Assembly (NCBI RefSeq): GCF_014695575.1
Contig: NZ_JACJOO010000065.1
Location: 1-38,797, forward strand
Source: Leptolyngbya sp. FACHB-8
Lineage (GTDB): Bacteria > Cyanobacteriota > Cyanobacteriia > Elainellales > Elainellaceae
Direction of reading: 5' to 3'
DNA: 38,797 nt
Shown one piece after another: positions 25,363-34,117 of this stretch. The notes beneath the pieces are model-generated. The model did no database searches. It saw nothing but the letters and a program-made list of their open reading frames with translations, and was not told where the DNA came from. A program made the translations under genes and the position numbers. Within the stretch, counting starts at the first letter, position 1. Each line of letters begins with the position of its first letter.

Positions 25363-28362
25363 ATGCTTGATTCCGTACCCGAAGGTCAGTCTTCTACACC
25401 TATGTCTTCAGAATTTTCCACTCAGTTACGCTCCTCGGATGCGAGCCCTGCTGTCAGAAATGAGGGCTCTAGTAATGGCACCTCAAATCACAATGGAGCG
25501 ACCAATGGGGCAAAAACCAGCGCTCTCGCTCCCCCCGATGATTTTGTACCCCGGCACGTGGGGCCACGGGAAGCTGAGTTGGCGCAAATGCTTCAGGTTT
25601 TGGATGTAGCAACTTTGGCGGAGTTGATTGACCAAACGGTTCCAGCCAGTTTGCGGGTGAAGCAACCCCTGAAGCTAGGTGCGGGGCGGAGTGAAGCAGA
25701 ATTGCTACAGGAGTTAAAGGCGATCGCCTCCCAAAACCAGATCTTCCGCTCCTACATTGGCATGGGCTATGCCAACTGCATTACACCGCCTGTTATCCAG
25801 CGCAACATTCTGGAAAACCCCGGCTGGTATACCCAGTACACCCCCTATCAACCGGAAATTGCTCAAGGGCGTCTCGAAGCATTGCTGAATTATCAAACTT
25901 TGGTGACGGATTTGACGGGAATGGCGATCGCGAACGCCTCCCTCCTCGATGAGGCGACCGCTGCTGCTGAAGCGATGGCGATGAGCTATGGCCTCAACAA
26001 GGGCAAAGCCACTACCTTTTGGGTTTCTGAAGCCTGCCACCCTCAAACCATTGATGTGATTCGTACTCGGGCTTTACCCTTGGGAATTGACGTAGTTGTG
26101 GGCGATCACCAGAAATTAGAGGTTGATGCGTCCATCTTTGGAGTGCTGCTGCAATACCCTGCTACCGATGGCAGCATCTATGACTATTCCGCGTTGATTG
26201 AGCAGGCCCATGCAGCTGGAGCCCTCGTCACCGTAGCGGCGGATCTCCTGGCTCTAACGCTGTTGAAGCCCCCCGGTGAGTTTGGTGCCGACATTGTAGT
26301 GGGTAATACCCAGCGTTTTGGAGTGCCCCTGGGTTATGGTGGCCCCCATGCCGCTTACTTCGCAACCCGTGAAGCCTACAAGCGACAGATTCCCGGTCGT
26401 CTCGTGGGAGTTTCCAAAGATGTATTAGGAAACCCAGCGTTGCGTTTGGCGCTGCAAACCCGTGAGCAACACATCCGGCGGGATAAGGCGACCAGTAACA
26501 TTTGTACCGCTCAAGTTCTGTTGGCTGTCATCGCTTCTATGTATGCGGTGTACCACGGGCCGGAAGGACTGAAGCGCATTGCGACTCGGATTCACCAGCT
26601 AACAACTGCCCTGGCTCAAGGGTTACGAAGCTTCGGGTATAGCCTGGGGGAACCCTTTTTTGACACGGTGCGCGTGACTGTGGAGGCCGAGCAGGCGGCG
26701 GTAATTGGAGAGCGGGCGATCGCAAACCGCATCAATCTGCGCCATCTTGATTCCGATACCTTCACCATTACCCTGGATGAGACGACGACACCGGATGATG
26801 TCCAGGCTCTATTGAACCTATTTGCCCCTGATAAATCTGTCAGCCTGCAATATGGTCCCTCCCCGGTGCCTGTGGCTCTACAACGTACATCGCCCTATCT
26901 GACCCATCCCGTATTCCAGCGCTATCACTCTGAGACGGAATTGCTGCGCTACATGTATCGCCTGCAAATGAAGGATTTGTCTCTGGCAACGGCGATGATT
27001 CCGCTGGGCTCTTGCACCATGAAGCTGAACGCGACCAGTGAGATGATCCCTATCACTTGGCCGGAGTTTGGGCAAATTCATCCATTTGTTCCGTTGGATC
27101 AGGCTCAGGGCTATCAAACCATGTTCCGTCAACTGGAAGATTGGCTGGCAGAAATTACCGGGTTTGCGGCTATCTCCTTACAGCCAAATGCGGGTTCTCA
27201 AGGAGAGTATGCGGGTTTGCTGGTGATTCGGGAGTACCATCAGCAGCGGGGAGATGGCGATCGCACAGTCTGTCTGATTCCGGAATCCGCTCACGGCACG
27301 AACCCCGCCAGTGCGGTTATGGCCGGCATGAAGGTGGTTCCCGTTGTTTGTGATAACGATGGGAACATCGACATGGCTGACCTGAAAGCCAAGGCAGAAA
27401 AGCATAGTGCCCAGCTGTCTGCGCTGATGGTGACTTACCCCTCTACTCACGGGGTATTTGAGGAGGGCATTCAGCAGATCTGTGACATCATCCACACTCA
27501 CGGTGGCCAGGTGTATATGGATGGGGCCAATCTCAATGCTCAGGTCGGCCTCTGTCGTCCCGCTGAGCTGGGCGCTGATGTCTGTCATCTCAACTTGCAT
27601 AAAACCTTCTGCATTCCCCATGGTGGTGGCGGGCCTGGTATGGGACCGATTGGGGTCGCTGCTCACCTGGTACCTTATCTGCCAGGCCATACTGTGGTCA
27701 CCCTGGAGGGGCAGGAACGTATTGGTGCTGTCTCCGCAGCTCCCTGGGGAAGTAGCAGCATCTTGCCAATTTCCTGGATGTACATTGCCCTAATGGGTGG
27801 CGAGGGGTTAACCCGCGCTACCGAAATCGCTATCCTTAACGCAAACTACATTGCCAAGCGTCTGGAGGGGCACTATTCCATCCTTTACAAGGGTCGCAAT
27901 GGTCGCGTTGCCCATGAATGTATTGTGGACTTGCGTCAATTCAAGAAGACAGCGGGTATTGAAGCGGAAGATGTAGCGAAGCGTCTGATCGACTATGGTT
28001 TTCACCCACCCACCATGTCTTGGCCGGTGGCTGGCACTATCATGGTTGAGCCGACCGAGAGCGAATCGTTAGCGGAGCTAGATCGGTTCTGCGATGCAAT
28101 GATCGCCATTCGTGAGGAAATTCGCGAGATCGAGGAGGGCAAGGCCCATGCTCAGGATAACTTGCTGAAGCATGCGCCCCATCCTGCTGCGGTCGTGACG
28201 AGTGATGTTTGGGAACGCCCCTATTCTCGGGAACGGGCTGCTTACCCCACTGCCTGGACGCGGGAGGGTAAATTCTGGCCTGCGGTGGCGCGAGTGGATA
28301 ATGCCTATGGCGATCGCAATCTCGTCTGTGCCTGCCTACCGATGGAAGCCTACGCCCAGTAG
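25363..28362 (+). CDS. gcvP: Glycine dehydrogenase (decarboxylating), P-protein of the glycine cleavage system
   Basis: This 999-residue PLP enzyme decarboxylates glycine and passes the aminomethyl group to the H-protein. In cyanobacteria it serves photorespiratory 2-phosphoglycolate recycling and one-carbon supply. The ATG at 25363 follows a TTG in the same frame. Residues 1-65 are Ser/Asn/Thr-rich and low-complexity, then [13 protein letters not shown] starts the conserved core. The N-terminal half has [20 protein letters not shown] and [20 protein letters not shown]. The C-terminal half has [37 protein letters not shown] and [19 protein letters not shown], with the PLP lysine near residue 747. 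gcvT and gcvH are not in the window. It is monocistronic with a downstream hairpin. Confidence 0.98.
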   Translation: MLDSVPEGQSSTPMSSEFSTQLRSSDASPAVRNEGSSNGTSNHNGATNGAKTSALAPPDDFVPRHVGPREAELAQMLQVLDVATLAELIDQTVPASLRVKQPLKLGAGRSEAELLQELKAIASQNQIFRSYIGMGYANCITPPVIQRNILENPGWYTQYTPYQPEIAQGRLEALLNYQTLVTDLTGMAIANASLLDEATAAAEAMAMSYGLNKGKATTFWVSEACHPQTIDVIRTRALPLGIDVVVGDHQKLEVDASIFGVLLQYPATDGSIYDYSALIEQAHAAGALVTVAADLLALTLLKPPGEFGADIVVGNTQRFGVPLGYGGPHAAYFATREAYKRQIPGRLVGVSKDVLGNPALRLALQTREQHIRRDKATSNICTAQVLLAVIASMYAVYHGPEGLKRIATRIHQLTTALAQGLRSFGYSLGEPFFDTVRVTVEAEQAAVIGERAIANRINLRHLDSDTFTITLDETTTPDDVQALLNLFAPDKSVSLQYGPSPVPVALQRTSPYLTHPVFQRYHSETELLRYMYRLQMKDLSLATAMIPLGSCTMKLNATSEMIPITWPEFGQIHPFVPLDQAQGYQTMFRQLEDWLAEITGFAAISLQPNAGSQGEYAGLLVIREYHQQRGDGDRTVCLIPESAHGTNPASAVMAGMKVVPVVCDNDGNIDMADLKAKAEKHSAQLSALMVTYPSTHGVFEEGIQQICDIIHTHGGQVYMDGANLNAQVGLCRPAELGADVCHLNLHKTFCIPHGGGGPGMGPIGVAAHLVPYLPGHTVVTLEGQERIGAVSAAPWGSSSILPISWMYIALMGGEGLTRATEIAILNANYIAKRLEGHYSILYKGRNGRVAHECIVDLRQFKKTAGIEAEDVAKRLIDYGFHPPTMSWPVAGTIMVEPTESESLAELDRFCDAMIAIREEIREIEEGKAHAQDNLLKHAPHPAAVVTSDVWERPYSRERAAYPTAWTREGKFWPAVARVDNAYGDRNLVCACLPMEAYAQ

Positions 28363-28371
28363 GTTCACTCT

Positions 28372-28406
28372 GTTGTTTTTCGGGTGCCTCGCGTCCGAAA
28401 AACAAC
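28372..28406 (+). terminator. gcvP terminator hairpin
   Basis: A 12-bp perfect stem, GTTGTTTTTCGG (28372-28383) with 28395-28406, starting 10 bp after the stop codon; the A/T-rich base works on both strands. Confidence 0.65.
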
Positions 28407-28480
28407 GCCTTCAGTCAGCCCTAAAACATGCTCTAGCATCTGGAGCCGCGACCGCAACCATTTGCAAAAATAAACTGGTC

Positions 28481-28533
28481 TCAATCAAAAGGAGAGAGGC
28501 GGGACAAAGCCCCGCCTCTCTCCTTTTGATTGA
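28481..28533 (-). terminator. prmA terminator hairpin
   Basis: TCAATCAAAAGGAGAGAGGC plus GGG (28481-28503) pairs perfectly over 23 bp with 28511-28533. It lies 10 bp beyond the prmA stop codon on the minus strand. Confidence 0.85.
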
Positions 28534-28542
28534 CTATGCAAA

Positions 28543-29445
28543 TTACGTTCGGCGAATATTTAAACAGCACCACTCGCCTCGTCGCCAGAGGGTTGCAACA
28601 ACCCAACCGTTTTCCTCCAGGGTGTCTGCAACCGGTTTCACCTGTTCGAGCAAAATGCCGCTGAGAATACCCCAGGTGGTTGGTTTGGAAATTGCCCCAA
28701 ATCCCGGAATCAAATCCACAATTGTCTCTGCCAGGATATTGCAGAGAATCCCATCGACGGGTTCTGAGGTGAGTTCTGAGATGGTGCTGAGGCTACCCTT
28801 CGTGGTAACCAGGCGATCGCTTGGTAGATTATTTAATTCCAGGCTGGTCTGAGTGGCTTCAATCGCTAAAGGATCGGTGTCGACCGCCAACACCCAATCG
28901 GCCCCCAACAGGATTGCCCCCAGGGAGAGAATCCCAGAACCGCAGCCAATATCTGCGATGACAACTTTAGCATTGGGATCGCGAGGTGACTCATCTAACC
29001 GCATTTCCAGCGCTTCCAGGCAGAGCTGGGTAGTGGCGTGGCTACCCGTACCAAAGGCAAAGCCAGGATCGAGGCGAATGACCAGCCGATCCGTTTGTTC
29101 CGGCTCGGGGAGCCATGCCGGGTTAATGAGGAAGCGATCGCCCACCTCTTGAGGTGCCCAATACTGCTTCCAAGTACTCGACCAGTCCTCCTCCTCAATC
29201 ATCTGCCATTGCATATCGGGGATCGGCAACCCGGCACACAGAGCATCTTGTTTGAGTAACAGGGCTAGAGCGGATAAATCCAATAACTTGACTTGCTGTT
29301 GAGGCAAATAAGCCCGTACCAGCTTGGTATGGCCTGCCGTTTCACTGGAAGTTCCCTGGCTGCCAAAGTCCGTCAGCCGCCAGAAAACCAGGTCTTCCGC
29401 GTCAGGGTCACAGAGTACCCGAATCTCCCACCAACTTGTCGCCAA
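28543..29445 (-). CDS. prmA: Ribosomal protein L11 methyltransferase
   Basis: This 300-residue cytosolic methyltransferase trimethylates ribosomal protein L11. It starts at a TTG (29445) with GGAGG 4-5 nt upstream; the first residues ([21 protein letters not shown]) match cyanobacterial PrmA N termini. SAM-binding and catalytic blocks are [62 protein letters not shown] and the late [12 protein letters not shown]. Length is normal. It lies 240 bp downstream of serA on the same strand. The pair is adjacent in other cyanobacteria, but a 17-bp hairpin separates them here. Confidence 0.96.
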   Translation of the reverse strand: MATSWWEIRVLCDPDAEDLVFWRLTDFGSQGTSSETAGHTKLVRAYLPQQQVKLLDLSALALLLKQDALCAGLPIPDMQWQMIEEEDWSSTWKQYWAPQEVGDRFLINPAWLPEPEQTDRLVIRLDPGFAFGTGSHATTQLCLEALEMRLDESPRDPNAKVVIADIGCGSGILSLGAILLGADWVLAVDTDPLAIEATQTSLELNNLPSDRLVTTKGSLSTISELTSEPVDGILCNILAETIVDLIPGFGAISKPTTWGILSGILLEQVKPVADTLEENGWVVATLWRRGEWCCLNIRRT

Positions 29446-29532
29446 AGTTCCTCCAGTGTTTCGATCATGGCTGCGCCAGGTTGACCTTAAGCCTCAAAAA
29501 TAGGCTTTCTAAGGCTAGGCTACTCCTCCATT

Positions 29533-29573
29533 AAGGATTTTTTGAGGGGGCTTTAACCCCTCAAAAAATCCTT
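29533..29573 (-). terminator. Hairpin between serA and prmA
   Basis: AAGGATTTTTTGAGGGG (29533-29549) pairs perfectly over 17 bp with 29557-29573, with T/A runs in the stem. It could end serA transcription or attenuate entry into prmA. Confidence 0.75.
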
Positions 29574-29686
29574 GGATTTGATCTGTCAGTATCGAGCGAT
29601 GATCCTGACAAACAACCTGAGCCCATACGAGACGCATCAATTCAATGTGTCAGGCCGGAACTCGACTCTAACAAATTACCCAAACC

Positions 29687-31273
29687 CTACGCAGGCAGCG
29701 TAATGGTATAAGCATCCCGAATGCCAGCCAGTTGAGTAATCTCAGTGAGTACCCCTTCTGGTAAGGGATCATCCAAACTGAGTACCATGACCGCGTCGCC
29801 CCGCACGATTTTGCGACCCACCTGCATGCTGGCAATGTTGACGTTAAAGTTGCCCAATAGGGAACCTAACTGGCCAATAATGCCCGGCATGTCACGATGC
29901 AGGGTAAATAACATATACCGGCTGGGGGGCACGTTAATCGGGAAATCATTGATGCTGGTAATACGAATTTCGTTGTCTCCCAACAGTGCTCCGGAAACTG
30001 TGTGTTCTCCAAGCGGACCGTCGGCCGAAATCCGAATCGAACCCGTGTAATCCTTCGTAGTGGCATCCCGAACTTCGGTAACGTGGATACCTCGTTCCTT
30101 CGCCTCAATGCTGGCGTTCACGTAGTTAACGCGCTCTTGCAGAGCATGGGACAGCAGCCCCTTCAGGCCCGCTACTACAACGGGTTGGCTCTCATTATTG
30201 GCAACTTCACCCTGTAAGCGGATGTTGAAGTTCTCAACACGCCCACCCGTAAGCTGGCTGATCAGGTTGCCGAGAGTTTCTGCCAAATCCATGTAAGGAC
30301 GTAGCTTCTCCAGAACCTCGGGCCGCAGACCGGGGATGTTGACCGCCGAGCGAGCCGGCAGGCCCAGCAATACATCACGGATTTGCTCGGCCACATCAAT
30401 CGCCACGTTTACCTGCGCTTCTTCAGTGGAAGCGCCCAGGTGAGGCGTCAAGATGATCTCCCGGCCCACTTCCCGCAGGACAGACTCACCCAGGGGTTCG
30501 CTCTCAAATACGTCCAGTGCGGCTCCAGCAATTTGACCCTCTTGCAGCGCTTTAGCCAGAGCTGCCTCATCAATAATGCCGCCCCGAGCGCAGTTGATCA
30601 GCCGTGCCGTCGGCTTCATCTTCGCCAGCGTATCGGCATTGATCATGTGGTAGGTTTCGGGGGTCTTGGGCAGGTGCAGCGTAATGTAGTCAGACTCGCG
30701 CATCAGCAGATCGAGTTCGACCAGATGAACGCCTAATTGCTCAGCCCGTTCCTTGGAAAGAAAGGGATCATAGGCCAGCACTTGCATCCCCATTGCCCGT
30801 GCAACCGTAGCAACGTGGGAGCCGATCTTACCCAGACCGACCACACCGAGGGTCTTCTTGTAAACTTCAACCCCCAGGAATTTGCCCCGTTCCCACTTGC
30901 CTTCCTTAACGGACTGGTTGGCAGCGGGGATATGGCGGGAGAGCGAGAGCATCATGGCGAGCGCATGCTCCGCTGCCGCAATAGTGTTTCCTTCGGGGGA
31001 ATTGACCACCAGAATGCCCTGGCGGGTGGCACTTTTCACGTCTACGTTATCGACGCCAACACCAGCGCGGCCGATAATTTTGAGTTGTTTACCGGCTTCG
31101 ATGATTTCGGCGGTGACACGAGTGCCCGAGCGAATCATCAGAGCATCGTAATCGGGAATAATTTGCACCAGTTCTTCTGGTGTCAAACCGGTTTTGACAT
31201 CGACCTGCGCAACCTGGGAGAGGATGTCGATACCAACCTGATCAATCGGGTCAGAAACGAGAACCTTGGGCAT
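29687..31273 (-). CDS. serA: D-3-phosphoglycerate dehydrogenase with C-terminal ACT domain
   Basis: This 528-residue cytosolic enzyme oxidises 3-phosphoglycerate to 3-phosphohydroxypyruvate, the first step of phosphorylated serine synthesis. The NAD-binding fold has GLGKIGSHVATVARAMG with AYDPF after it. Catalytic-site motifs are NCARGGIIDEAALAKAL (Arg), LDVFESEPL (Glu) and LTPHLGAST (His). The long form is complete: an intervening domain (LLGLPARSAVNIPGLRPEVL onward) and a C-terminal ACT domain (LFTLHRDMPGIIGQLGSLL, NVNIASMQVGR) that in this family senses serine. The ATG at 31273 gives the standard MPKVLVSD start. Confidence 0.98.
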   Translation of the reverse strand: MPKVLVSDPIDQVGIDILSQVAQVDVKTGLTPEELVQIIPDYDALMIRSGTRVTAEIIEAGKQLKIIGRAGVGVDNVDVKSATRQGILVVNSPEGNTIAAAEHALAMMLSLSRHIPAANQSVKEGKWERGKFLGVEVYKKTLGVVGLGKIGSHVATVARAMGMQVLAYDPFLSKERAEQLGVHLVELDLLMRESDYITLHLPKTPETYHMINADTLAKMKPTARLINCARGGIIDEAALAKALQEGQIAGAALDVFESEPLGESVLREVGREIILTPHLGASTEEAQVNVAIDVAEQIRDVLLGLPARSAVNIPGLRPEVLEKLRPYMDLAETLGNLISQLTGGRVENFNIRLQGEVANNESQPVVVAGLKGLLSHALQERVNYVNASIEAKERGIHVTEVRDATTKDYTGSIRISADGPLGEHTVSGALLGDNEIRITSINDFPINVPPSRYMLFTLHRDMPGIIGQLGSLLGNFNVNIASMQVGRKIVRGDAVMVLSLDDPLPEGVLTEITQLAGIRDAYTITLPA

Positions 31274-31328
31274 GATGGGAAATGAGTGGCAATAGACGAC
31301 GAGTGATCAGGGGAAGGCAAGCGCATTC

Positions 31329-31391
31329 TTGAAAAGACCCTGTGAGGGTTCATTTTTTGGGCGTAAGACGCATAAAAGATGAACTTTTCAA
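31329..31391. repeat. Compound hairpin upstream of serA
   Basis: Outer arms TTGAAAAG and CTTTTCAA (31329-31336, 31384-31391) enclose a small CCCTGTGAGGG hairpin. A second stem pairs GTTCATTTTTT (31348-31358) with its near-complement at 31374-31384. This branched fold lies 56 bp or more upstream of the serA start; role unknown. Confidence 0.5.
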
Positions 31392-31724
31392 AAACACGAG
31401 CATTACCATCCCGACGGGAATGATTCCAGTCAACTTAGCACCAAAGCAGCGTGGCTTCCGGACTGAAAGCTCTGATCTGATTGGGCTTAACGGCCCGTTT
31501 ATAGGAAGGATTGAAAACTTCTACAAAGGGTCATTTTACTGCAAAGCGGTAATGCCCTGGAGAATGGCAGAAAGTTTTCGCGATCGCCATTATCAGGTTC
31601 GGTTTCCTTAAGTTTCCGGAGAAGTTTGCAGCCGAACCCCAGGCTCACCTGGGCCTAGGCGAACTAAACAGGACTATTTCATCACTTTCGGATTACCGTA
31701 CCTTGCCGAAGCCTGCAATAATCT

Positions 31725-31742
31725 GTTACATTTATTTACAGA
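31725..31742 (+). promoter_or_regulatory. HLR1-like box (putative RpaB site)
   Basis: GTTACATT-TA-TTTACAGA matches the cyanobacterial HLR1 consensus (two (G/T)TTACA(T/A)(T/A) halves spaced by 2 nt) with one mismatch. RpaB uses such sites to control photosystem I and high-light genes. It lies 31 bp before the ATG of the Psb35-related gene. The position fits promoter-proximal control, but the transcription start is unknown. Confidence 0.55.
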
Positions 31743-31773
31743 TTGAAACAGGGCTTTACATAAGGAGGCCAAC

Positions 31774-32007
31774 ATGGTTCTGCTAATTGCGTTGTTTGGA
31801 GTAGCCTGGGTTGCCGCTGCGGTCATTGGAACTCAAGCCTACTTCCGAGGTGAGCAGACAAAGCCAATTCATGAGCGGAACTGGCGCTCGAATGGGTTTG
31901 AGGCACTGGCTCAAACTTTTACGGGTAGCGAAATTGATTACAGCAATCGGGTTCCAGCCTTCCAGGTCGTCGATGCATATACTAGCCGGACGCTGCCGAA
32001 CCGATAG
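31774..32007 (+). CDS. Small one-helix membrane protein, probably Psb35-related (PSII)
   Basis: This is a 77-residue protein with an N-terminal membrane helix (MVLLIALFGVAWVAAAVIGT). A conserved-looking hydrophilic stretch follows (QAYFRGEQTKPIHERNWRSN, then GFEALAQTFTG), with a tail ending SRTLPNR. The start is fixed by AAGGAGG 5 nt upstream. From memory this resembles cyanobacterial proteins annotated as Psb35-related. Psb35 stabilises the CP47 assembly module together with high-light-inducible proteins. The HLR1-like box upstream and the single helix agree with that role. The assignment needs a database search, so I give no symbol. Confidence 0.7.
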   Translation: MVLLIALFGVAWVAAAVIGTQAYFRGEQTKPIHERNWRSNGFEALAQTFTGSEIDYSNRVPAFQVVDAYTSRTLPNR

Positions 32008-32083
32008 GCTTCATGGGCTGTGGCTCTCCACGCAGCCCGTGATCCCCAAGTTTGTTACGCGATACCTATGAATCCTCAATGTG

Positions 32084-32107
32084 TGGCCTCTGCGGGGGCC
32101 ATTTTTT
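32084..32107 (+). terminator. Terminator of the Psb35-related gene
   Basis: TGGCC (32084-32088) pairs with GGCCA (32097-32101) and is followed by a run of six T. The stem is short, but the T tract is good; it lies 77 bp after the stop codon. Confidence 0.6.
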
Positions 32108-32194
32108 GTAATCGGGTTCCGGGTTAAGGGCGTTTTCGAGTGCCGTACGTTGCGCGGCACTCGAAAACGCCCTTAACCGAACTCGGGTTTTGTA
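32104..32194. repeat. Bipartite repeat, hairpin B-only copy with flanking direct repeats
   Basis: A 24-bp perfect stem (32122-32145 with 32155-32178) contains GGGCGTTTTCGAGTGCCG, as in hairpin B at 17693-17733. Flanking arms ATCGGGTTCCGGGTTAAGG and CCTTAACCGAACTCGGG are the terminal repeats of the family. Hairpin A is absent. Identical TTTTGTA heptamers (32104-32110 and 32188-32194) border the copy, a possible target duplication. The left heptamer overlaps a terminator T-run, so chance is possible. Confidence 0.78.
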
Positions 32195-32227
32195 GGTGCG
32201 TGGTGCCGTAACAAAATTTAGTGAAAA

Positions 32228-32266
32228 ATGAGAAAAAGGGCTTCTTTTAGAAGCCCTTTTTCTCAT
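32228..32266. terminator. Terminator hairpin 3' of the DUF3352 gene
   Basis: ATGAGAAAAAGGGCTTCT (32228-32245) pairs perfectly over 18 bp with 32249-32266, with A and T runs in the arms and a TTT loop. It serves the minus-strand gene ending at 32278 and could work both ways. Confidence 0.85.
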
Positions 32267-32277
32267 AAATTGCATCG

Positions 32278-33969
32278 TTAGCGATCGGATAGACGGATAA
32301 AGAGGGTGCCTTGTCGACTCTGTTGATCGCCCCCAGCACTGCTGAATGTTAGCGATCGCACATGATCAAAAATAGGACGGGCCGACAATCCTGCCAGTTT
32401 CAGCAGAGGAATACGCTTTTCTAGAACTGGCCTGACGGCGGACCAATTGACGTAGAAAAAGCCGTTGTTTGCAGGAGGGATGGGGGCGATCGCTTCCTTA
32501 AACTCTCCTTGCTCTGCCAGGGAACGGGAGGGCGCCTGAAGTGCCTGGCTCATGGCATCCAGAGAGGTTGCCAGCAGTTCAAATCCGCGAGTGTTAGTGT
32601 GGACCCCCCGCACTTCGGCCTGGATCTGGGGCGTGTTGCGTCGTCGCGAGCGACCCTCAGCGGTGGAAAGGCGAGTCCAGGTATAGGTAGGCTGACCGTT
32701 CAAATCGACGGGGCCAATACTGAGGCCCTGGTTTTGGGCGATCGCATCCAACTCATCTAGTGCCGGCTGGGTCGCCTCTGTAGCCTGAGCCGCAACCAGC
32801 CAGTCCTGCTTTTTACCCGCTTTCGGCATCAGCCCCAGGGCAAACTCTTGGTCAGCCCAGCTTAGTAGAGGGCCAGAGAGGGGCATACCCCATTGTGACT
32901 CCAGGGGCTTGAGGGCCTGCTGAAACAGCTCTGCCAGGAGTGGAAAATCTTGCAATCCTGTATTCAGGTCATTCCACACCTGATTTAAGTCCAACCCGGA
33001 AACCAGCAGTGGCGTATCCTCTGGCATGAACTGGAGCGCGGTTGTGGGGCGATCTGCAACGGGTTGGATAAAGGGTAGCTCGAAGCCGGGGGCGGTCAGG
33101 AGAGCAGTATCGGCGAGAAGACCGTAGCGGTTGAGTTGAAGAGCTGCGATCGCCCGATCAAACCGAGATGCGCTGGCACTGCGGCTCTGCCCTAACCACT
33201 GGCCCAACTGAGGCAAATTCACGTACACCATGCCCAGCGTGTGCTCGGGTACCCGCCGCAAGGCTGCTTCATAGTCAGCATTACTGCTCAAGTTAAGACC
33301 TGGGGCCTGGACGTTGTTGATGGCCTCTCGCAACACTTTGGGAGAGTTAGCAAAGAGGACGAAGCGATCGACCACTACCGTCGTTGCCAGGGTTTGAACT
33401 ATTCCGTCTGTTGCCGCCTGATCGACCGTTTGCCCGTAGATCAGCTTTACCCCGGCGTAGGGTTCAAAGACGAGATCGGAGCCAGCGATCGCCTGTTTCT
33501 GCCAGAACACCTGCAAAAAGTCGCGGGCGCGATCGCCGTCCTGGGTCTCTATGGCTAGCAAGTAACCGGGCTGTTGCCCGTTAGCTGGGTTGCGATCCAG
33601 ATCAGGTGTGGTGACAGATAGAGTAATTTCGTCGCCCAGCCAGGGCTTAATGTCTGTGGCATAGTTCAACTGTCGTTCTGACAGAATGCCCTGCTTAAAT
33701 TGTTCGATTTCCTTACGAGCCTGACGACGGGCGGTGGGATTGGCGATCGCAATACGCAAGGCCTCCAGGCGATCGGGGTTGACCTGCAAAGATGCCATCA
33801 CAGGCGCTTGCTTGGGCACAAAGACCGCAGCTGCCGGGTCAGGACGTTTGCCATCCGACAACACATCCAGCGGGCTTTGGACCGCTAACCAGAAAAAGAG
33901 GGCGATCGCCGCCACCAGAGATCCCACCACGACGGCACTGAGTGCCACATAAAACGAGCGCAGGCTCAT
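32278..33969 (-). CDS. DUF3352 domain protein, membrane-anchored
   Basis: This encodes about 563 residues from the ATG at 33969 (MSLRSFYVALSAVVVGSLVA); a TTG one codon upstream is in frame. Residues about 5-32 form one N-terminal membrane helix or uncleaved signal. The rest should face the lumen or periplasm. The body carries the DUF3352 pattern of repeated alpha/beta units: AAAVFVPKQAPVMASLQVNP, IKPWLGDEITLSV, GYLLAIETQDGDRARDFL and a second half with LQFMPEDTPLLVSGLDLNQV. No catalytic motif is evident. The family is widespread in cyanobacteria with unknown function. It is followed by a strong hairpin and is likely monocistronic. Confidence 0.88.
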   Translation of the reverse strand: MSLRSFYVALSAVVVGSLVAAIALFFWLAVQSPLDVLSDGKRPDPAAAVFVPKQAPVMASLQVNPDRLEALRIAIANPTARRQARKEIEQFKQGILSERQLNYATDIKPWLGDEITLSVTTPDLDRNPANGQQPGYLLAIETQDGDRARDFLQVFWQKQAIAGSDLVFEPYAGVKLIYGQTVDQAATDGIVQTLATTVVVDRFVLFANSPKVLREAINNVQAPGLNLSSNADYEAALRRVPEHTLGMVYVNLPQLGQWLGQSRSASASRFDRAIAALQLNRYGLLADTALLTAPGFELPFIQPVADRPTTALQFMPEDTPLLVSGLDLNQVWNDLNTGLQDFPLLAELFQQALKPLESQWGMPLSGPLLSWADQEFALGLMPKAGKKQDWLVAAQATEATQPALDELDAIAQNQGLSIGPVDLNGQPTYTWTRLSTAEGRSRRRNTPQIQAEVRGVHTNTRGFELLATSLDAMSQALQAPSRSLAEQGEFKEAIAPIPPANNGFFYVNWSAVRPVLEKRIPLLKLAGLSARPIFDHVRSLTFSSAGGDQQSRQGTLFIRLSDR

Positions 33970-34041
33970 CAACCCACCCCAATCAAAGGTACGCCGCTGT
34001 TAGTTTACTGCTGTTGTACTCGATTTAACAGAATAACCTTG

Positions 34042-34104
34042 CAAAAGCCTAGATCTGGATGTGGGCGACGCTGAGCGCCGCCCACATCCAGATCTAGGCT
34101 TTTG
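34042..34104. terminator. 30-bp hairpin between DUF937 and DUF3352 genes
   Basis: The left arm 34042-34071 pairs with 34075-34104 in 29 of 30 positions around a TGA loop; the base is CAAAAGCCTAGATCTGGATG. This is the longest stem in the window. It lies just 3' of the DUF937 gene on the minus strand and contains A/T runs suited to termination. Confidence 0.85.
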
Positions 34105-34117
34105 AAGCAAACGTTAT

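Larger units (their letters stand above)
31274..31773. other. Intergenic region between serA and Psb35-related gene
   Basis: 500 bp between divergent genes. It holds a compound hairpin near serA and an HLR1-like box near the plus-strand gene. The remainder shows no supportable gene; an 89-codon open frame across the hairpin has no ribosome binding site or protein-like sequence. Confidence 0.5.

Noticed and set aside
28202-28852. 216-codon plus-strand frame across the gcvP end and prmA
   Set aside because: It overlaps gcvP, two hairpins and antisense prmA. Its translation is Arg/Ser/Pro-rich shadow sequence and both real genes are strongly supported.
31342-31611. 89-codon plus-strand frame upstream of the Psb35-related gene
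   Set aside because: It starts inside the compound hairpin, has no ribosome binding site, and its translation shows no domain-like pattern.
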